Source: Puniceicoccaceae bacterium 5H (lineage in GTDB: Bacteria > Verrucomicrobiota > Verrucomicrobiia > Opitutales > Oceanipulchritudinaceae). Taken from it: DNA of 64,000 nt. The stretch covers positions 62,001 to 126,000 of the forward strand of contig WOUP01000003.1 in the NCBI GenBank assembly GCA_009772895.1. Reading direction: 5' to 3'. The notes under the pieces were generated by a model. That model was not told the DNA's origin. It worked only from the letters and a program-made list of their open reading frames with translations, and did not search any database. Positions 24,549 to 34,105 of the stretch are shown one piece after another. The translations under genes and the position numbers were made by a program. Every line of letters begins with the position of its first letter. Positions within the stretch are counted from its first letter, which is position 1.

Positions 24549-24805
24549 GAGTCGCCTCCCTTGGGTCGCTGGCTCTTGCCAATGGTGATGAGTTTGCCAT
24601 TGATGTAGAGGCGAGGCGAGGCGTTTTTGCCCGATTCTCGCTCGACTCCACCTCCGTTCCATACACGCACGACGACCGGGTTGGCTGCATGGTTGTAGAT
24701 GCGGACCAGGGCGGCGCGAAACAGAGCCCACCAGGACGGAGCCTGGGCCGGGCGCTTCGCGGTAGCGACTTGCGTGAGGGTGATGGATGATTCGAGCGTT
24801 TTCAT
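24530..24805 (-). CDS. Possible small protein upstream of the LysR regulator
   Basis: 91 codons. The sequence contains WWALFRAALVRIYNHAANPV followed by VVRVWNGGGVERESGKNASP and a basic end. No family is recognised and no strong Shine-Dalgarno precedes the ATG. Support is its position: it ends 19 bases inside the LysR gene, as translationally coupled small genes do. It may be non-coding leader. Confidence 0.4.
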   Translation of the reverse strand: MKTLESSITLTQVATAKRPAQAPSWWALFRAALVRIYNHAANPVVVRVWNGGGVERESGKNASPRLYINGKLITIGKSQRPKGGDSWNSTT

Positions 24806-24913
24806 GGGAAAGGCCGGTTTCGGGTGGATGAGACGAAAATCATTCTAGCGCATGTTACCGCCGTAACCCACCCGTATTGTGCGCCTGTTGCGCGATTGAA
24901 ACACCATACCAGA

Positions 24914-24970
24914 AATGCCGCCTATTGGGTATTTTGACTTCCTGATGTTGCCTTCAGGAATCCTGATGCC
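24914..24970. repeat. Copy 2 of the short palindromic repeat (compound)
   Basis: Contains TCAGG-AAT-CCTGA (24954-24966), identical to the core at 16254-16266, and a second arm TCCTGA (24940-24945) that pairs with TCAGGA (24954-24959). The leading AAATGCCG matches copy 1. It is about 110 bases upstream of the possible small gene before LysR. Confidence 0.5.
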
Positions 24971-24989
24971 TAACTGCGGAAGCCGCGGA

Positions 24990-25030
24990 AAACAAGAACT
25001 CCTGATGCCGGGGTTGGGCACCAGGAGTCT
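24990..25030 (-). terminator. Rho-independent terminator; also copy 3 of the palindromic repeat
   Basis: ACTCCTGATGCC (24998-25009) pairs with GGCACCAGGAGT (25017-25028), with one G-U pair. On the minus strand it is followed by TCTTGTTTTCC. It lies about 60 bases past the stop of the 25.1 kb gene. The sequence matches copy 1 in about 20 of 25 positions, so a repeat copy seems to serve as the terminator. Confidence 0.7.
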
Positions 25031-25089
25031 TACATGAATGGAACAGAGAAGCGATCTGTTCCGTCAATACACACCTGAATCTAAAGACG

Positions 25090-25692
25090 CTAGGCGAGGT
25101 CCAGCCGGTAGTGGACGGGCACATCGGGGAAGGCGAGGGCGATGCCGCCGGCGTGGCGGTCTACCTCGTTGCGGGCTCCCAGCACCGACCGCCAGGTGTC
25201 TCCGTCGAGAGAGTAGAGCAGCTTTTCTCCCACCGTGGCGCCATCCTCCAGCCGCAGATCGGTATCCAGCAGGTGAATGACGCAATTTTCCTGATAGTAG
25301 CTCAACAGATGGGAGTCGGCGAAGTGGAAGAAGTCTTCCGAGAAGTGGTCTTCAGGGGAGATCAATTCGAGCGACAACGGCCGAGCGGCCTTGGGGAGCT
25401 GCAGGCTCATCACCACGCGACGCAACTGCGCCTGAAACATTTCGTCGTTGTTGATCGCCCGCCCGAGCTCGTCGTCCGGATACCATTTGGAGAGGTTGGT
25501 GGAGCGCAGCCCGGGGGCCAGAAAGTCGGCATGGCCGTTCGTATCCGCCGTTACCTGCAACTGCAGTTGGCGCGAGCCGCAGGGCACCTCCGGAAAGGGG
25601 ACGAGTTCCGCCGTCGCCGTTATCTCCCCGCCCGGTTGAGGCGTTAGGAAAGGGGAGTCAGAGAGATAGTCGAGGTCATTGGGTGAAGCCAT
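25090..25692 (-). CDS. Protein of unknown function
   Basis: 200 residues, no signal peptide, no recognised family. It is rich in beta segments (RQLQLQVTADTNGHADFLAP, then CVIHLLDTDLRLEDGATVGE) and in acidic residues, and ends with VHYRLDLA. It is a monocistronic unit with its own terminator and an AT-rich upstream region, so regulation from 25693-26012 is likely. The coding call rests on length, ATG start and normal third-position GC. Confidence 0.7.
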   Translation of the reverse strand: MASPNDLDYLSDSPFLTPQPGGEITATAELVPFPEVPCGSRQLQLQVTADTNGHADFLAPGLRSTNLSKWYPDDELGRAINNDEMFQAQLRRVVMSLQLPKAARPLSLELISPEDHFSEDFFHFADSHLLSYYQENCVIHLLDTDLRLEDGATVGEKLLYSLDGDTWRSVLGARNEVDRHAGGIALAFPDVPVHYRLDLA

Positions 25693-26012
25693 GATTGATG
25701 TGGTTGATTGTGCTTAGGAGCGGGTTGGGTGATCGTCTTTAATATTGCTCGGTGTTACAGCTCATTACAGGCGAGTGTTATCATTCGTATCGTTTTGTAA
25801 CCAACTATGAGACAGAAGCTTAGTTTCTATGTGTCCTGCACGGAACAATCGGATTCGCAGCGGAAATAACTTTTGTTAAATGTGCAAATACAAGGGCTGG
25901 AGGCAATGATCTTTTCGACAAATAATGTTAAAAATACGTATTATATCTTGATAAATACGCTTACTCGTGAAAGTGCACCAGCGGTAACGTTAGATCCGGT
26001 GCGTGCCCCTGA
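25693..26012. other. AT-rich divergent intergenic region
   Basis: This gap of 320 bases lies between divergent genes. The stretch 25860-25975 is strongly AT-rich against the GC-rich background (AATAATGTTAAAAATACGTA near 25921 and TATATCTTGATAAATACGC after it). It likely holds both promoters and may be a site for a nucleoid protein. No gene or RNA was recognised. Confidence 0.6.
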
Positions 26013-26492
26013 ATGATGAGTCAAGATATCCCCTGCCACATGACGTCGTTTTGCGGCAAGGATCTAAACGGGCAGGCCGTCACGCTGCCCCAGGGGGCGC
26101 CAGGTTCGCCTTGTCTGCTCTTCTTCGCTTTTTGGCGATCGCAACAAGCTCAAGTGGACGCCTGGCTGGAGGCTTGCAGCCCGCAGATCCAAGCCCAGGC
26201 GGACCTGAGCTATTATGAAGTGCCGGTGATCCGCCGCGGCACCGCACTCTTCCGCTGGTGGGTGCAGCTGGGGATGAAGTCCGGCGTGCGCGACTTTGAG
26301 CGTCGGCGGCATAGCGTCACCCACCATACCGACCCGGAGGCTTTTCGCCGTCTCTATGGCATGCCGACGGCAGGACAGGTCTACGTGCTCCTGGTCACGC
26401 GGGAAGGCCGTATTCTATGGCGCGCCGAAGGGCAACCGACGAATGAGGCGATCCGCGAATTGGCAGCTGCGCTCGAGACGCCCCCGCGCTAG
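26013..26492 (+). CDS. Thioredoxin-fold (redoxin/ATP10-like) protein without CxxC
   Basis: 159 residues. The order of elements is that of a thioredoxin-like fold: DLNGQAVTLPQGAPGSPCLL (strand), FFAFWRSQQAQVDAWLEAC (helix), LSYYEVPVI (strand), HHTDPEAFRRLYGMPTAGQV then YVLLVTREGRILWRAEGQPT. The last part, with a Tyr-Val strand and a Gly-rich ILWR turn, resembles ATP10-type and AhpC/TSA-like proteins. The redox pair is absent: FWRSQQ stands where WCxxC would be, so a non-redox or chaperone role is more likely. Either of two adjacent ATG codons could be the start. Confidence 0.65.
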   Translation: MMSQDIPCHMTSFCGKDLNGQAVTLPQGAPGSPCLLFFAFWRSQQAQVDAWLEACSPQIQAQADLSYYEVPVIRRGTALFRWWVQLGMKSGVRDFERRRHSVTHHTDPEAFRRLYGMPTAGQVYVLLVTREGRILWRAEGQPTNEAIRELAAALETPPR

Positions 26493-26497
26493 AGACA

Positions 26498-26523
26498 TAA
26501 AAAAGCGCCCGCGAATCGGCGCT
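26498..26523 (-). terminator. Terminator after tRNA-Leu
   Basis: AGCGCC (26504-26509) pairs with GGCGCT (26518-26523). On the minus strand the stem is followed by T-rich sequence, 6 bases after the tRNA 3' end. Confidence 0.75.
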
Positions 26524-26529
26524 CAAAAG

Positions 26530-26613
26530 TGGTAGCGGAGGTGGGACTCGAACCCACACGCCTCTCGGCGTCCGATTTTGAGTCGGATGCGTCTACCATT
26601 CCGCCACTCCGCC
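26530..26613 (-). tRNA. tRNA-Leu (anticodon CAA)
   Basis: 84 bases including an encoded CCA. The acceptor stem pairs GGCGGAG with CTCCGCT (first pair G-U). The anticodon arm is TCCGA / CTCAAAA / TCGGA with anticodon CAA, reading UUG. A variable arm with GCCGAGAGGC and the T arm GTGGG-TTCGAGT-CCCAC complete the class II form. Confidence 0.96.
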
Positions 26614-26627
26614 ATCGAAAACACAGG

Positions 26628-26656
26628 AATAAAGCGCATTGCCTCAGGCCGGGCAA
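26628..26656 (-). promoter_or_regulatory. Candidate sigma-70 promoter of tRNA-Leu
   Basis: On the minus strand TTGCCC (26656-26651) and TTTATT (26633-26628) are separated by 17 bases and lie 14 bases before the tRNA 5' end. The match to consensus is moderate. Confidence 0.4.
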
Positions 26657-26698
26657 GGGAAAAGCGCTGCCCTTGGGCAACGTTTGCCCATGCGGACA

Positions 26699-26729
26699 CA
26701 AAAAAGGCGCTTCCGGGTGGGAAGCGCCT
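26699..26729 (-). terminator. Rho-independent terminator of argG
   Basis: AGGCGCTTCC (26705-26714) and GGAAGCGCCT (26720-26729) form a perfect 10-bp stem. On the minus strand it is followed by T-rich sequence, about 25 bases past the argG stop. Confidence 0.9.
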
Positions 26730-26753
26730 GAAAATGCCGTCTGGGCGTGGGCT

Positions 26754-28007
<1,254 letters not shown>

Positions 28008-28149
28008 AAGACTATATGGAAAACGGTTTGATAGGAACAGAAGTGCACCAGGAGCACGAGGTGGATTGTCCAGAGTAGTGTAAGCGGGCGATCACCCTCA
28101 ATACCCTCTTTGCGTCCTTGGCGTTCTTCTGCGAAAGAATTTTACGTTC

Positions 28150-29094
28150 CTAGGCTTCGGCGAGCTTGCTCAGGATGGCCTTCTGCACGTGCAGGCGGTT
28201 CTCGGCCTCGTCGTAGACGATGGATTGCGTGCTGCGGTAGACCTCGGCGGCGACTTCCTCGCCTTCGTGCGCGGGCAGGCAGTGCATGAAGTAGGCTTCC
28301 GGGCGGGCGGCTGCCATGAGGGTGCCGTCGACCTGATAGGGCGCCAGTTCCTGCAGGCGTGCATCCTTTTCGGCCTCGTCGCCCATGCTCACCCACACGT
28401 CGGTGTAGACGACGTCGGCGTTTTCGGCCGCGGCCTTGGGGTCGGTCGTGAAGGTGTAGGTTGGTTCCAATCCCGCTTCGCGCAGCAGCTTGTCGACCAC
28501 CGGTTGCGGACGATACTTCTCCGGCCCGGTCAAGCTGATCGGCATGCCAAAGAGGGCGGCGCCCAGAATCCAGCTGTGGGCCATGTTGCTCGCGCAGTCG
28601 CCGACGAAGGTCAGCTTGCGCCCGGCCAGTGCGTCGATGAGCGGCTTGCCCGGCTCGGCCCAGCGCTCGGCCAGCGTAAACAGGTCGCTGTAGATCTGGC
28701 AGGGGTGCAGCAGGTCCGTCAGGGCGTTGACGACCGGAACGGTGCCTTCGCGGGCCAGCTCTTCCACGGTCGCGTGGTCGAAGGTGCGGATGACGATTCC
28801 GTGCACGTAGCGGCTGAGCACACGCGCGGTGTCGGCCACCGTCTCACCCCGGCCCATCTGCGTCTTGCTCTGGTCGAGATACATCGGATGACCGCCCAAC
28901 TCGTGGATGCCCACCTCGAACGATACCCGCGTGCGGGTGCTGCTCTTGTGGAAGATCATCGCCCAGGTCTGGCCCTCGAGGGGTTTGGGCTGGTTCGCCC
29001 GACCGCGGCCCTCCTTCAGGGCTTTGGCCAGTTGAAAGATTTCTTCCGCCTCGTCGCGGGTAAAGTCGGTGTCTTGCAGGAAGCTTCGCGCCAT
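28150..29094 (-). CDS. argF: Ornithine carbamoyltransferase
   Basis: 314 residues; makes citrulline from ornithine and carbamoyl phosphate. The carbamoyl phosphate motif KSSTRTRVSFE, the HPCQIYSD motif and the ornithine loop MHCLPAHEGEEV are all present. The start at 29094 (MARSFLQDTDFT) is the family N-terminus; an extension of 14 codons overlaps argD and is rejected. It follows argD by 13 bases. Confidence 0.96.
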   Translation of the reverse strand: MARSFLQDTDFTRDEAEEIFQLAKALKEGRGRANQPKPLEGQTWAMIFHKSSTRTRVSFEVGIHELGGHPMYLDQSKTQMGRGETVADTARVLSRYVHGIVIRTFDHATVEELAREGTVPVVNALTDLLHPCQIYSDLFTLAERWAEPGKPLIDALAGRKLTFVGDCASNMAHSWILGAALFGMPISLTGPEKYRPQPVVDKLLREAGLEPTYTFTTDPKAAAENADVVYTDVWVSMGDEAEKDARLQELAPYQVDGTLMAAARPEAYFMHCLPAHEGEEVAAEVYRSTQSIVYDEAENRLHVQKAILSKLAEA

Positions 29095-29107
29095 GATGGG
29101 CAATGGG

Positions 29108-30343
29108 TTAGGCGGTGGGAGTGGTTCCGAACACAAAATCGAGGATCTCGATACCGTTTTCGAGGTCCCGCATGGAAGCGGTGAGCGGCGGCAGCAAGCG
29201 GATGCCGTCGGCCCCGCCGCGCACGGTCAGCAACCCCTGTTCGCGCAGGCGGGCGATCCAGAAGAGCGGATCCCCCTGCACGACGAGGGCGAGGTGATAG
29301 CCGCGGCCGCGGATGCCGGTCAGTTGCTCCGGATGGCGCGCCACCATGTCGTTGAGCTGCTGGATGAAAGCGGCGGACTGGCTCTGCACCTTGTCCAGCA
29401 GGTCTTCCTGCTCGATGGCGTCGATCACGGCGTTGGCGGCCGCACAGGCGAGCGGGTTGCCGCCAAAGGTCGAGCCGTGGCTGCCCGGGGTAAAGAGCTC
29501 GTCGTAGCCCTTGCGCGCCCAGATCGCACCGATGGGGAAGCCCCCACCGAGGCCCTTGGCCATGCCGATCGCGTCGGGCGTGATGCCCGCTTCCTCATAG
29601 GCGAAGAAGTGGCCGCTGCGACCGATGCCGCACTGGACTTCGTCGATCAGCAGCATCACGCCGCGTTCGTCGCAGAGCTGGCGCAAGCCTTGCAGAAATT
29701 CGACCGACGCGGGCAGCACGCCGCTTTCGCCCTGGATCGTCTCGATCATCACGGCGCAGGTGCGGTCGTCGATCTTGTCGGCAAACGCCTCGACGTTGTT
29801 GAATTCCGCGTGCTCGAAGCCCGGCAGCATCGGCTCGAAGCCGTGCTGGATCTTCGCCTGCGGGGTCGCGGCCATGCCGCCGAAGGTGCGGCCGTGGAAG
29901 GCCTTCTCCGCCGTCACGATCTTGTAGATCTGACCGCTTTCGCCGCCCGCGCGCTGGCGCCCCCAGAGGCGGGCCAGCTTGATCAGGGCTTCGTTGGCCT
30001 CGGTGCCGCTGTTGCAGAAAAACGCGCGGCCTTCACCGGCACGCTCGCACAGGCGCTGGGCGAGGCGAGCCTGGGGCTCGTTGTAAAAGAGATTGCTCAT
30101 GTGGGCCAGTTGCCCGGCCTGTTGCTGGACCGCCTGCACCCAGTGGGCGTGGGCATGGCCGAGCGTGTTGGTGGCAATCCCGGAGCAAAAATCGAGGTAG
30201 CGTCGCCCTTCGGCATCCCACACGTAGCTGCCCTGGCCGCGGACGGCGGCAAAGGGCGCGGGGCCGTAGTTCTTCATCACGTGCGCCTCGTAGAGGCCCG
30301 ACACGCGTTCGGTGGTGACTTTGCTGGCAGTTACGGAGGCCAT
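29108..30343 (-). CDS. argD: Acetylornithine aminotransferase
   Basis: 411 residues, PLP enzyme of fold type I. The PLP Lys lies in IGMAKGLGGGFPIGA. CNSGTEANEALIKLAR (phosphate-binding) and LLIDEVQCGIGRSG (PLP Asp) are also present. The ATG at 30343 overlaps the argB stop by one base (TGATG), so translation is coupled; a TTG one codon earlier is the only alternative. In the operon it transaminates acetylglutamate semialdehyde. Confidence 0.95.
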   Translation of the reverse strand: MASVTASKVTTERVSGLYEAHVMKNYGPAPFAAVRGQGSYVWDAEGRRYLDFCSGIATNTLGHAHAHWVQAVQQQAGQLAHMSNLFYNEPQARLAQRLCERAGEGRAFFCNSGTEANEALIKLARLWGRQRAGGESGQIYKIVTAEKAFHGRTFGGMAATPQAKIQHGFEPMLPGFEHAEFNNVEAFADKIDDRTCAVMIETIQGESGVLPASVEFLQGLRQLCDERGVMLLIDEVQCGIGRSGHFFAYEEAGITPDAIGMAKGLGGGFPIGAIWARKGYDELFTPGSHGSTFGGNPLACAAANAVIDAIEQEDLLDKVQSQSAAFIQQLNDMVARHPEQLTGIRGRGYHLALVVQGDPLFWIARLREQGLLTVRGGADGIRLLPPLTASMRDLENGIEILDFVFGTTPTA

Positions 30344-31227
30344 CAATCTTCCTGGGTCTTGACGATTTCAGTGCCGACGCCCTTGTCGGTGAAGATTTCG
30401 AGCAGCAGGCTGTGGGGCAGCCGGCCGTCGACGAAGTGCACGCGGTGCACGCCTTGGTGCAGCGCGTTCACGGCACTCTCGACCTTGGGCAGCATGCCCT
30501 TGCCGATGGTGCCGTCGGCCTTCAATTCCTTCACGTCTTCCACCTGCAGGGTGGAGATCAGGCTGTCGGGGTTTTTCGGATCACGGAGCAGGCCGGGAAC
30601 GTCGCAGAGGTAGACGAGGCGGCGCGCGCCGAGGGAGCCCGCCACGGCAGCGGCGGCCACATCGGCATTCACGTTGTAGAGGGCGCCGTCCTTGTCCTTG
30701 GCGACGGGTGAGATCACGGGCAGGTTGCCCTGGGCCAGCACCCGTTCGATCTGGTCGGCGTCCACGGCTTTGACCTGGCCCACGTAGCCGATGTCGATCG
30801 GCAGCCCTTCGCTGTCGGTGCTCAGGCGTTCGCAGGTCAGCACGTCCTGGCCCCGCACGCCGGCGGGCAGGGCGCCTTTCGCGCGCAGGTTGTCGCAGAT
30901 GCCGGGATTGATCTTCCCGTTGAGGACCTGCTCGACGATTTTGACCGTCGCGGCGTCGGTGACGCGCAGGCCGTTGACAAAAGTGGGTTCGAGCTTGGCT
31001 TCGGCCATGGCCTGGTTGATGGCCGGGCCACCCCCGTGCACGACGACGACGCGCAGGCCGACGGTGGCGAGGAAGGCGAGGTCGATCGAGACGCCATGCT
31101 GCGCCTGCTCGGTGTCCATGAACGAGCCGCCAAACTTGACGACGAAGATGGACTCACGAAAGCGCTGGATGTAGGGCAGAGCCTCGAGCAGCACCTCGGT
31201 TTTGGTCTGGATGTCGATATCGATCAC
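30343..31227 (-). CDS. argB: Acetylglutamate kinase
   Basis: 294 residues, amino acid kinase fold. It phosphorylates N-acetylglutamate. The ATP and substrate motifs VVKFGGSFM, VVVHGGGPAINQAM and the C-terminal GMLPKVESAVNALHQGV are typical. The start codon is GTG. It is 11 bases downstream of argJ. The N-terminal helix (about 20 residues before the first strand) is the type seen in arginine-sensitive hexameric kinases, so feedback inhibition by arginine is plausible. Confidence 0.96.
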   Translation of the reverse strand: MIDIDIQTKTEVLLEALPYIQRFRESIFVVKFGGSFMDTEQAQHGVSIDLAFLATVGLRVVVVHGGGPAINQAMAEAKLEPTFVNGLRVTDAATVKIVEQVLNGKINPGICDNLRAKGALPAGVRGQDVLTCERLSTDSEGLPIDIGYVGQVKAVDADQIERVLAQGNLPVISPVAKDKDGALYNVNADVAAAAVAGSLGARRLVYLCDVPGLLRDPKNPDSLISTLQVEDVKELKADGTIGKGMLPKVESAVNALHQGVHRVHFVDGRLPHSLLLEIFTDKGVGTEIVKTQED

Positions 31228-31238
31228 GTCGGGAAAAG

Positions 31239-32480
31239 CTATTCGGATTTATTGTAGTCCACGTAGCCCTCGGTCAGGTCGGTCGAGAAGAAGCGTTGGC
31301 TCGCCTCGCCCTGGTTGAGGTGTAGCTCGATGGTGAAGGTGGGCAGACTCACGATCTGCTTCCACGTGGGCTTGAGCTCCGGGTAGAGCCGGGCCTTGAC
31401 GAAGGCGGGGATGGCGGGCGTCTTGCCGCTGGCGCGGTAGTAGAGCTCGATCTGGTCTTCGCGCATGGGCACACCGGCATAACCGGCGGCGTCGAGCACA
31501 CGGCCCCAGTTGGGATCGTTGCCATACCAGGAGCTCTTGACCAGCAGGCTGTTGCCGATCGCGCGCGCGACCTTGGTGGCGTCTTCCTGGCGGGCCGCGC
31601 CGAGCACCTTGATCTCGACTACCTTGCTGATGCGCTCGCCGTCGCCCACGATCATGCGGGCCAGGCGCTGGCAGACGTGTTGCAGCGCGGCGGTAAAGGC
31701 GGTGGCGGCCTCCGAGTCGCGCTCGACGGCGACGCCGCTCTGGCCGTTGGCCAGCACGAGCACCGTGTCATTGGTGCTCATATCGCCGTCCACGCTGATG
31801 GCGTTGAAGGTGTCGACGACGGAGGCGGACAGCAATTCCTGCAGGAAGGGCTGCTCGATCTGGGCATCGGTCGCGATAAAGGCGAGCATCGTGGCCATAT
31901 TGGGCTCGATCATGCCCGCGCCTTTGGCCATGGCCGAGAGCGTGACTTCGCGGTCGCCGACGGGCACCTTGACGCTCACCACCTTGCGGCGGGTATCGGA
32001 GGTCAGGATGGCGTCGGCGGCGTTCAGGCCGTGGTGGAAGGTCGCGCCCAGCTTGCCGGCGGCATCCTTGATACCCGGCAGAATGGCGTCCATCGGCAAC
32101 GGTTGCCCGATACGGCCGGTCGAGGAGACGAAAAATGCGTCGCCGTCCGCCCCGAGGGCCTGGGCGAGGGTGCGTTGCATCGCGGTGGCATCCTTCAAGC
32201 CCTCTTCGCCGGTGCAGGCGTTGGCGTTGCCGCTGTTGGCGACGAAGCCATGCAGGGGCTTGCCCGTCTGGAGTGCCTGGCGGCATTGCACGACCGGCGC
32301 GGCCGGCAGCGCATGCTGCGTAAAGACGCCGGCGGCGGTGCAGGGCGCTTCGGAATAGACGACCGTGAGATCCAATCGGTCCGTGCCCTTGCGTCGGATG
32401 TCCGCCGCGACGGCGGCGGCCTGAAATCCAGGCGTGTCAGTCAGTCCTGAAGGAGAGAGGATTTCGTAGAACAAGGGCAT
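31239..32480 (-). CDS. argJ: Ornithine/glutamate N-acetyltransferase
   Basis: 413-residue self-cleaving N-terminal-nucleophile enzyme that recycles the acetyl group from acetylornithine to glutamate. The autoproteolysis site KGAGMIEPNMATMLAFIATD has the nucleophilic Thr after Ala-Met. FVANSGNANACTGEEG is the oxyanion region. No argA was seen in the window, so ArgJ may also supply acetylglutamate from acetyl-CoA if it is bifunctional; this cannot be read from sequence. It lies between argC and argB. Confidence 0.96.
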   Translation of the reverse strand: MPLFYEILSPSGLTDTPGFQAAAVAADIRRKGTDRLDLTVVYSEAPCTAAGVFTQHALPAAPVVQCRQALQTGKPLHGFVANSGNANACTGEEGLKDATAMQRTLAQALGADGDAFFVSSTGRIGQPLPMDAILPGIKDAAGKLGATFHHGLNAADAILTSDTRRKVVSVKVPVGDREVTLSAMAKGAGMIEPNMATMLAFIATDAQIEQPFLQELLSASVVDTFNAISVDGDMSTNDTVLVLANGQSGVAVERDSEAATAFTAALQHVCQRLARMIVGDGERISKVVEIKVLGAARQEDATKVARAIGNSLLVKSSWYGNDPNWGRVLDAAGYAGVPMREDQIELYYRASGKTPAIPAFVKARLYPELKPTWKQIVSLPTFTIELHLNQGEASQRFFSTDLTEGYVDYNKSE

Positions 32481-32508
32481 TGTCGTGGGACGATGGTGAA
32501 AGGAAGAC

Positions 32509-33534
32509 TCAGAGCAGGCCGGCGGCTTCAGGCAGGCCCAGGCACATGTTCATGATCTGGACGGCCTGGCCACTGGCGCCCTTGACCAGGTTGTCGATCA
32601 CGCTGTTGAAGATCAGGTTACCCGTCCGTGGGTCGTAGGTGGCCGACATGTCGCACCGGTTGGTGCCGTAGACGTGCTTGGTCTCGGGGGGCTGACCGGC
32701 GGGCTTGCTGATGACGAAGGGCCGGCCACCATACGCCTTTTTCCACGAGGCATAGACGTCTTCGACCGAGCCCTTGGCCTTGGCGATGATGGTGCTTTCG
32801 ATGCCCCGCTTCATCGGCACGAGGTGGGGGATGAACTGCACCGCGACATCCCGGCCGGCGGCGAGGCCCAGCTGTTGCTCGATCTCGCCCGCGTGCCGGT
32901 GGTGGGGCAGTCCGTAGGCAACCACGCTCTCCCACCGCTCGGAAAAGCCGTAAAACTCGGTGGCCTTCTTGCCGGCGCCGCTGACGCCGCTCACGCTGCT
33001 GATGATGATGTTGTCGGCTTCGACCACCCCGTCCTTGAGCAACGGCACGAGCGGCAGCTGCACACTGGTGGGGTAGCAGCCGGGGCTGGCGATCAACCGG
33101 GCGTCCTGCCACGTCTCCTGCGGCAGCAGCTCGGGGATCACGTAGGGCACCTTGGCCAGCCAATCGGGGGCCGGGTGCGGGTGGCCGTAATTGGCCTGAT
33201 ACCGTTCCGGCGTATCCAGCCGGAAGTCCGCGCTCAGATCGATTACCCGCTTGCCGGCCTCCACCAGAGGCAGGGCAAACTCCGCAGCCACACCGTGCGG
33301 CAAGGCCAGAAAGTAAACGTCCACCGGCTGTTGGGCCAGCAACTCCACCTCCGAGCTGATAAAGCTGAGGTTGCCCACCGTGCCGCGCAGTTGCGGCATG
33401 GCCTCGTCCACGCGCTTGCCCGCCAGGCTGCGCGAGCCGACGACGGCCAGCTCGACTTGCGGGTGCCGGGCCAGCAGATCGATCAGGACTTCTCCGGAAT
33501 AGCCGGAGGCTCCGACGATACCTACTTGGATCAT
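32509..33534 (-). CDS. argC: N-acetyl-gamma-glutamyl-phosphate reductase
   Basis: 341 residues; reduces acetylglutamyl phosphate with NADPH. The NADP loop VGIVGASGYSGEVLIDLL and the active-site Cys in ASPGCYPTSVQLPL are clear. The start at 33534 (MIQVGIVGASGYSG) matches the family. First gene of the operon argC-J-B-D-F. Its leader contains the terminator of the upstream ribosomal operon, so its promoter must lie between about 33535 and 33590 or transcription depends on read-through. Confidence 0.96.
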   Translation of the reverse strand: MIQVGIVGASGYSGEVLIDLLARHPQVELAVVGSRSLAGKRVDEAMPQLRGTVGNLSFISSEVELLAQQPVDVYFLALPHGVAAEFALPLVEAGKRVIDLSADFRLDTPERYQANYGHPHPAPDWLAKVPYVIPELLPQETWQDARLIASPGCYPTSVQLPLVPLLKDGVVEADNIIISSVSGVSGAGKKATEFYGFSERWESVVAYGLPHHRHAGEIEQQLGLAAGRDVAVQFIPHLVPMKRGIESTIIAKAKGSVEDVYASWKKAYGGRPFVISKPAGQPPETKHVYGTNRCDMSATYDPRTGNLIFNSVIDNLVKGASGQAVQIMNMCLGLPEAAGLL

Positions 33535-33590
33535 AAGCGGGGATGGTGGGGGTGAAGAGGGAACGTTAAGCAGGATTGATGAGACCTGAA

Positions 33591-33640
33591 AAGCAAAAAG
33601 CCTGTGCTCGCGGGGCGGAATGCCCACAAGCACAGGCCTG
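33591..33640 (-). terminator. Rho-independent terminator of rplM-rpsI, in the argC leader
   Basis: GCCTGTGCT (33600-33608) pairs with AGCACAGGC (33629-33637). On the minus strand it is followed by TTTTTGCTTTT. It lies about 35 bases past rpsI and 57 bases before the argC start. Confidence 0.85.
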
Positions 33641-33672
33641 CAAAAAAGCGGCTTGGTAGAGAGGCAGTTCGC

Positions 33673-34080
33673 CTAGCGCTTGGAGAATTGGAAGCGCTTA
33701 CGGGCGCCCGGTTGACCGGCCTTCTTACGTTCGCGACGACGCGGGTCGCGCTTGAGGTGACCGGCCTTCTTCAGGGCGGGGCGCAGCTCGGGATTGTAGC
33801 GCTCGAGCGCACGGGCCAGGGCGTGGGCGATCGCTTCAGCCTGGCCGTTGGGGCCACCACCGACTACCTTGACCACGAGGTCCACGGATTCGCGCATATC
33901 GGCGGTCGTCAGCGGGGCGCTGGAGATGCGCTGCAGATTTTCGTCGTAGCAATAGTCTTCGAAGGCGCGGCCGTTGACGGTGATCTTGCCGGTGCCTTCG
34001 GTGGTCAGGCGCACGCGGGCAGAGGCCGTCTTGCGGCGGCCGGTGCCGAGGTAAACGTTAGCGGTGGTGATGCTGCTCAT
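33673..34080 (-). CDS. rpsI: 30S ribosomal protein uS9
   Basis: 135 residues. Binds the 3' domain of 16S rRNA, with its C-terminal tail at the P-site tRNA. YLGTGRRKTASARVRL at the N-terminus, VVGGGPNGQAEAIAHALARA and the basic C-terminus ending QFSKR are diagnostic. It follows rplM by 25 bases, the classic order. Confidence 0.98.
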   Translation of the reverse strand: MSSITTANVYLGTGRRKTASARVRLTTEGTGKITVNGRAFEDYCYDENLQRISSAPLTTADMRESVDLVVKVVGGGPNGQAEAIAHALARALERYNPELRPALKKAGHLKRDPRRRERKKAGQPGARKRFQFSKR

Positions 34081-34105
34081 CTGGTCTGCAGAAATTCAAA
34101 AAGGT

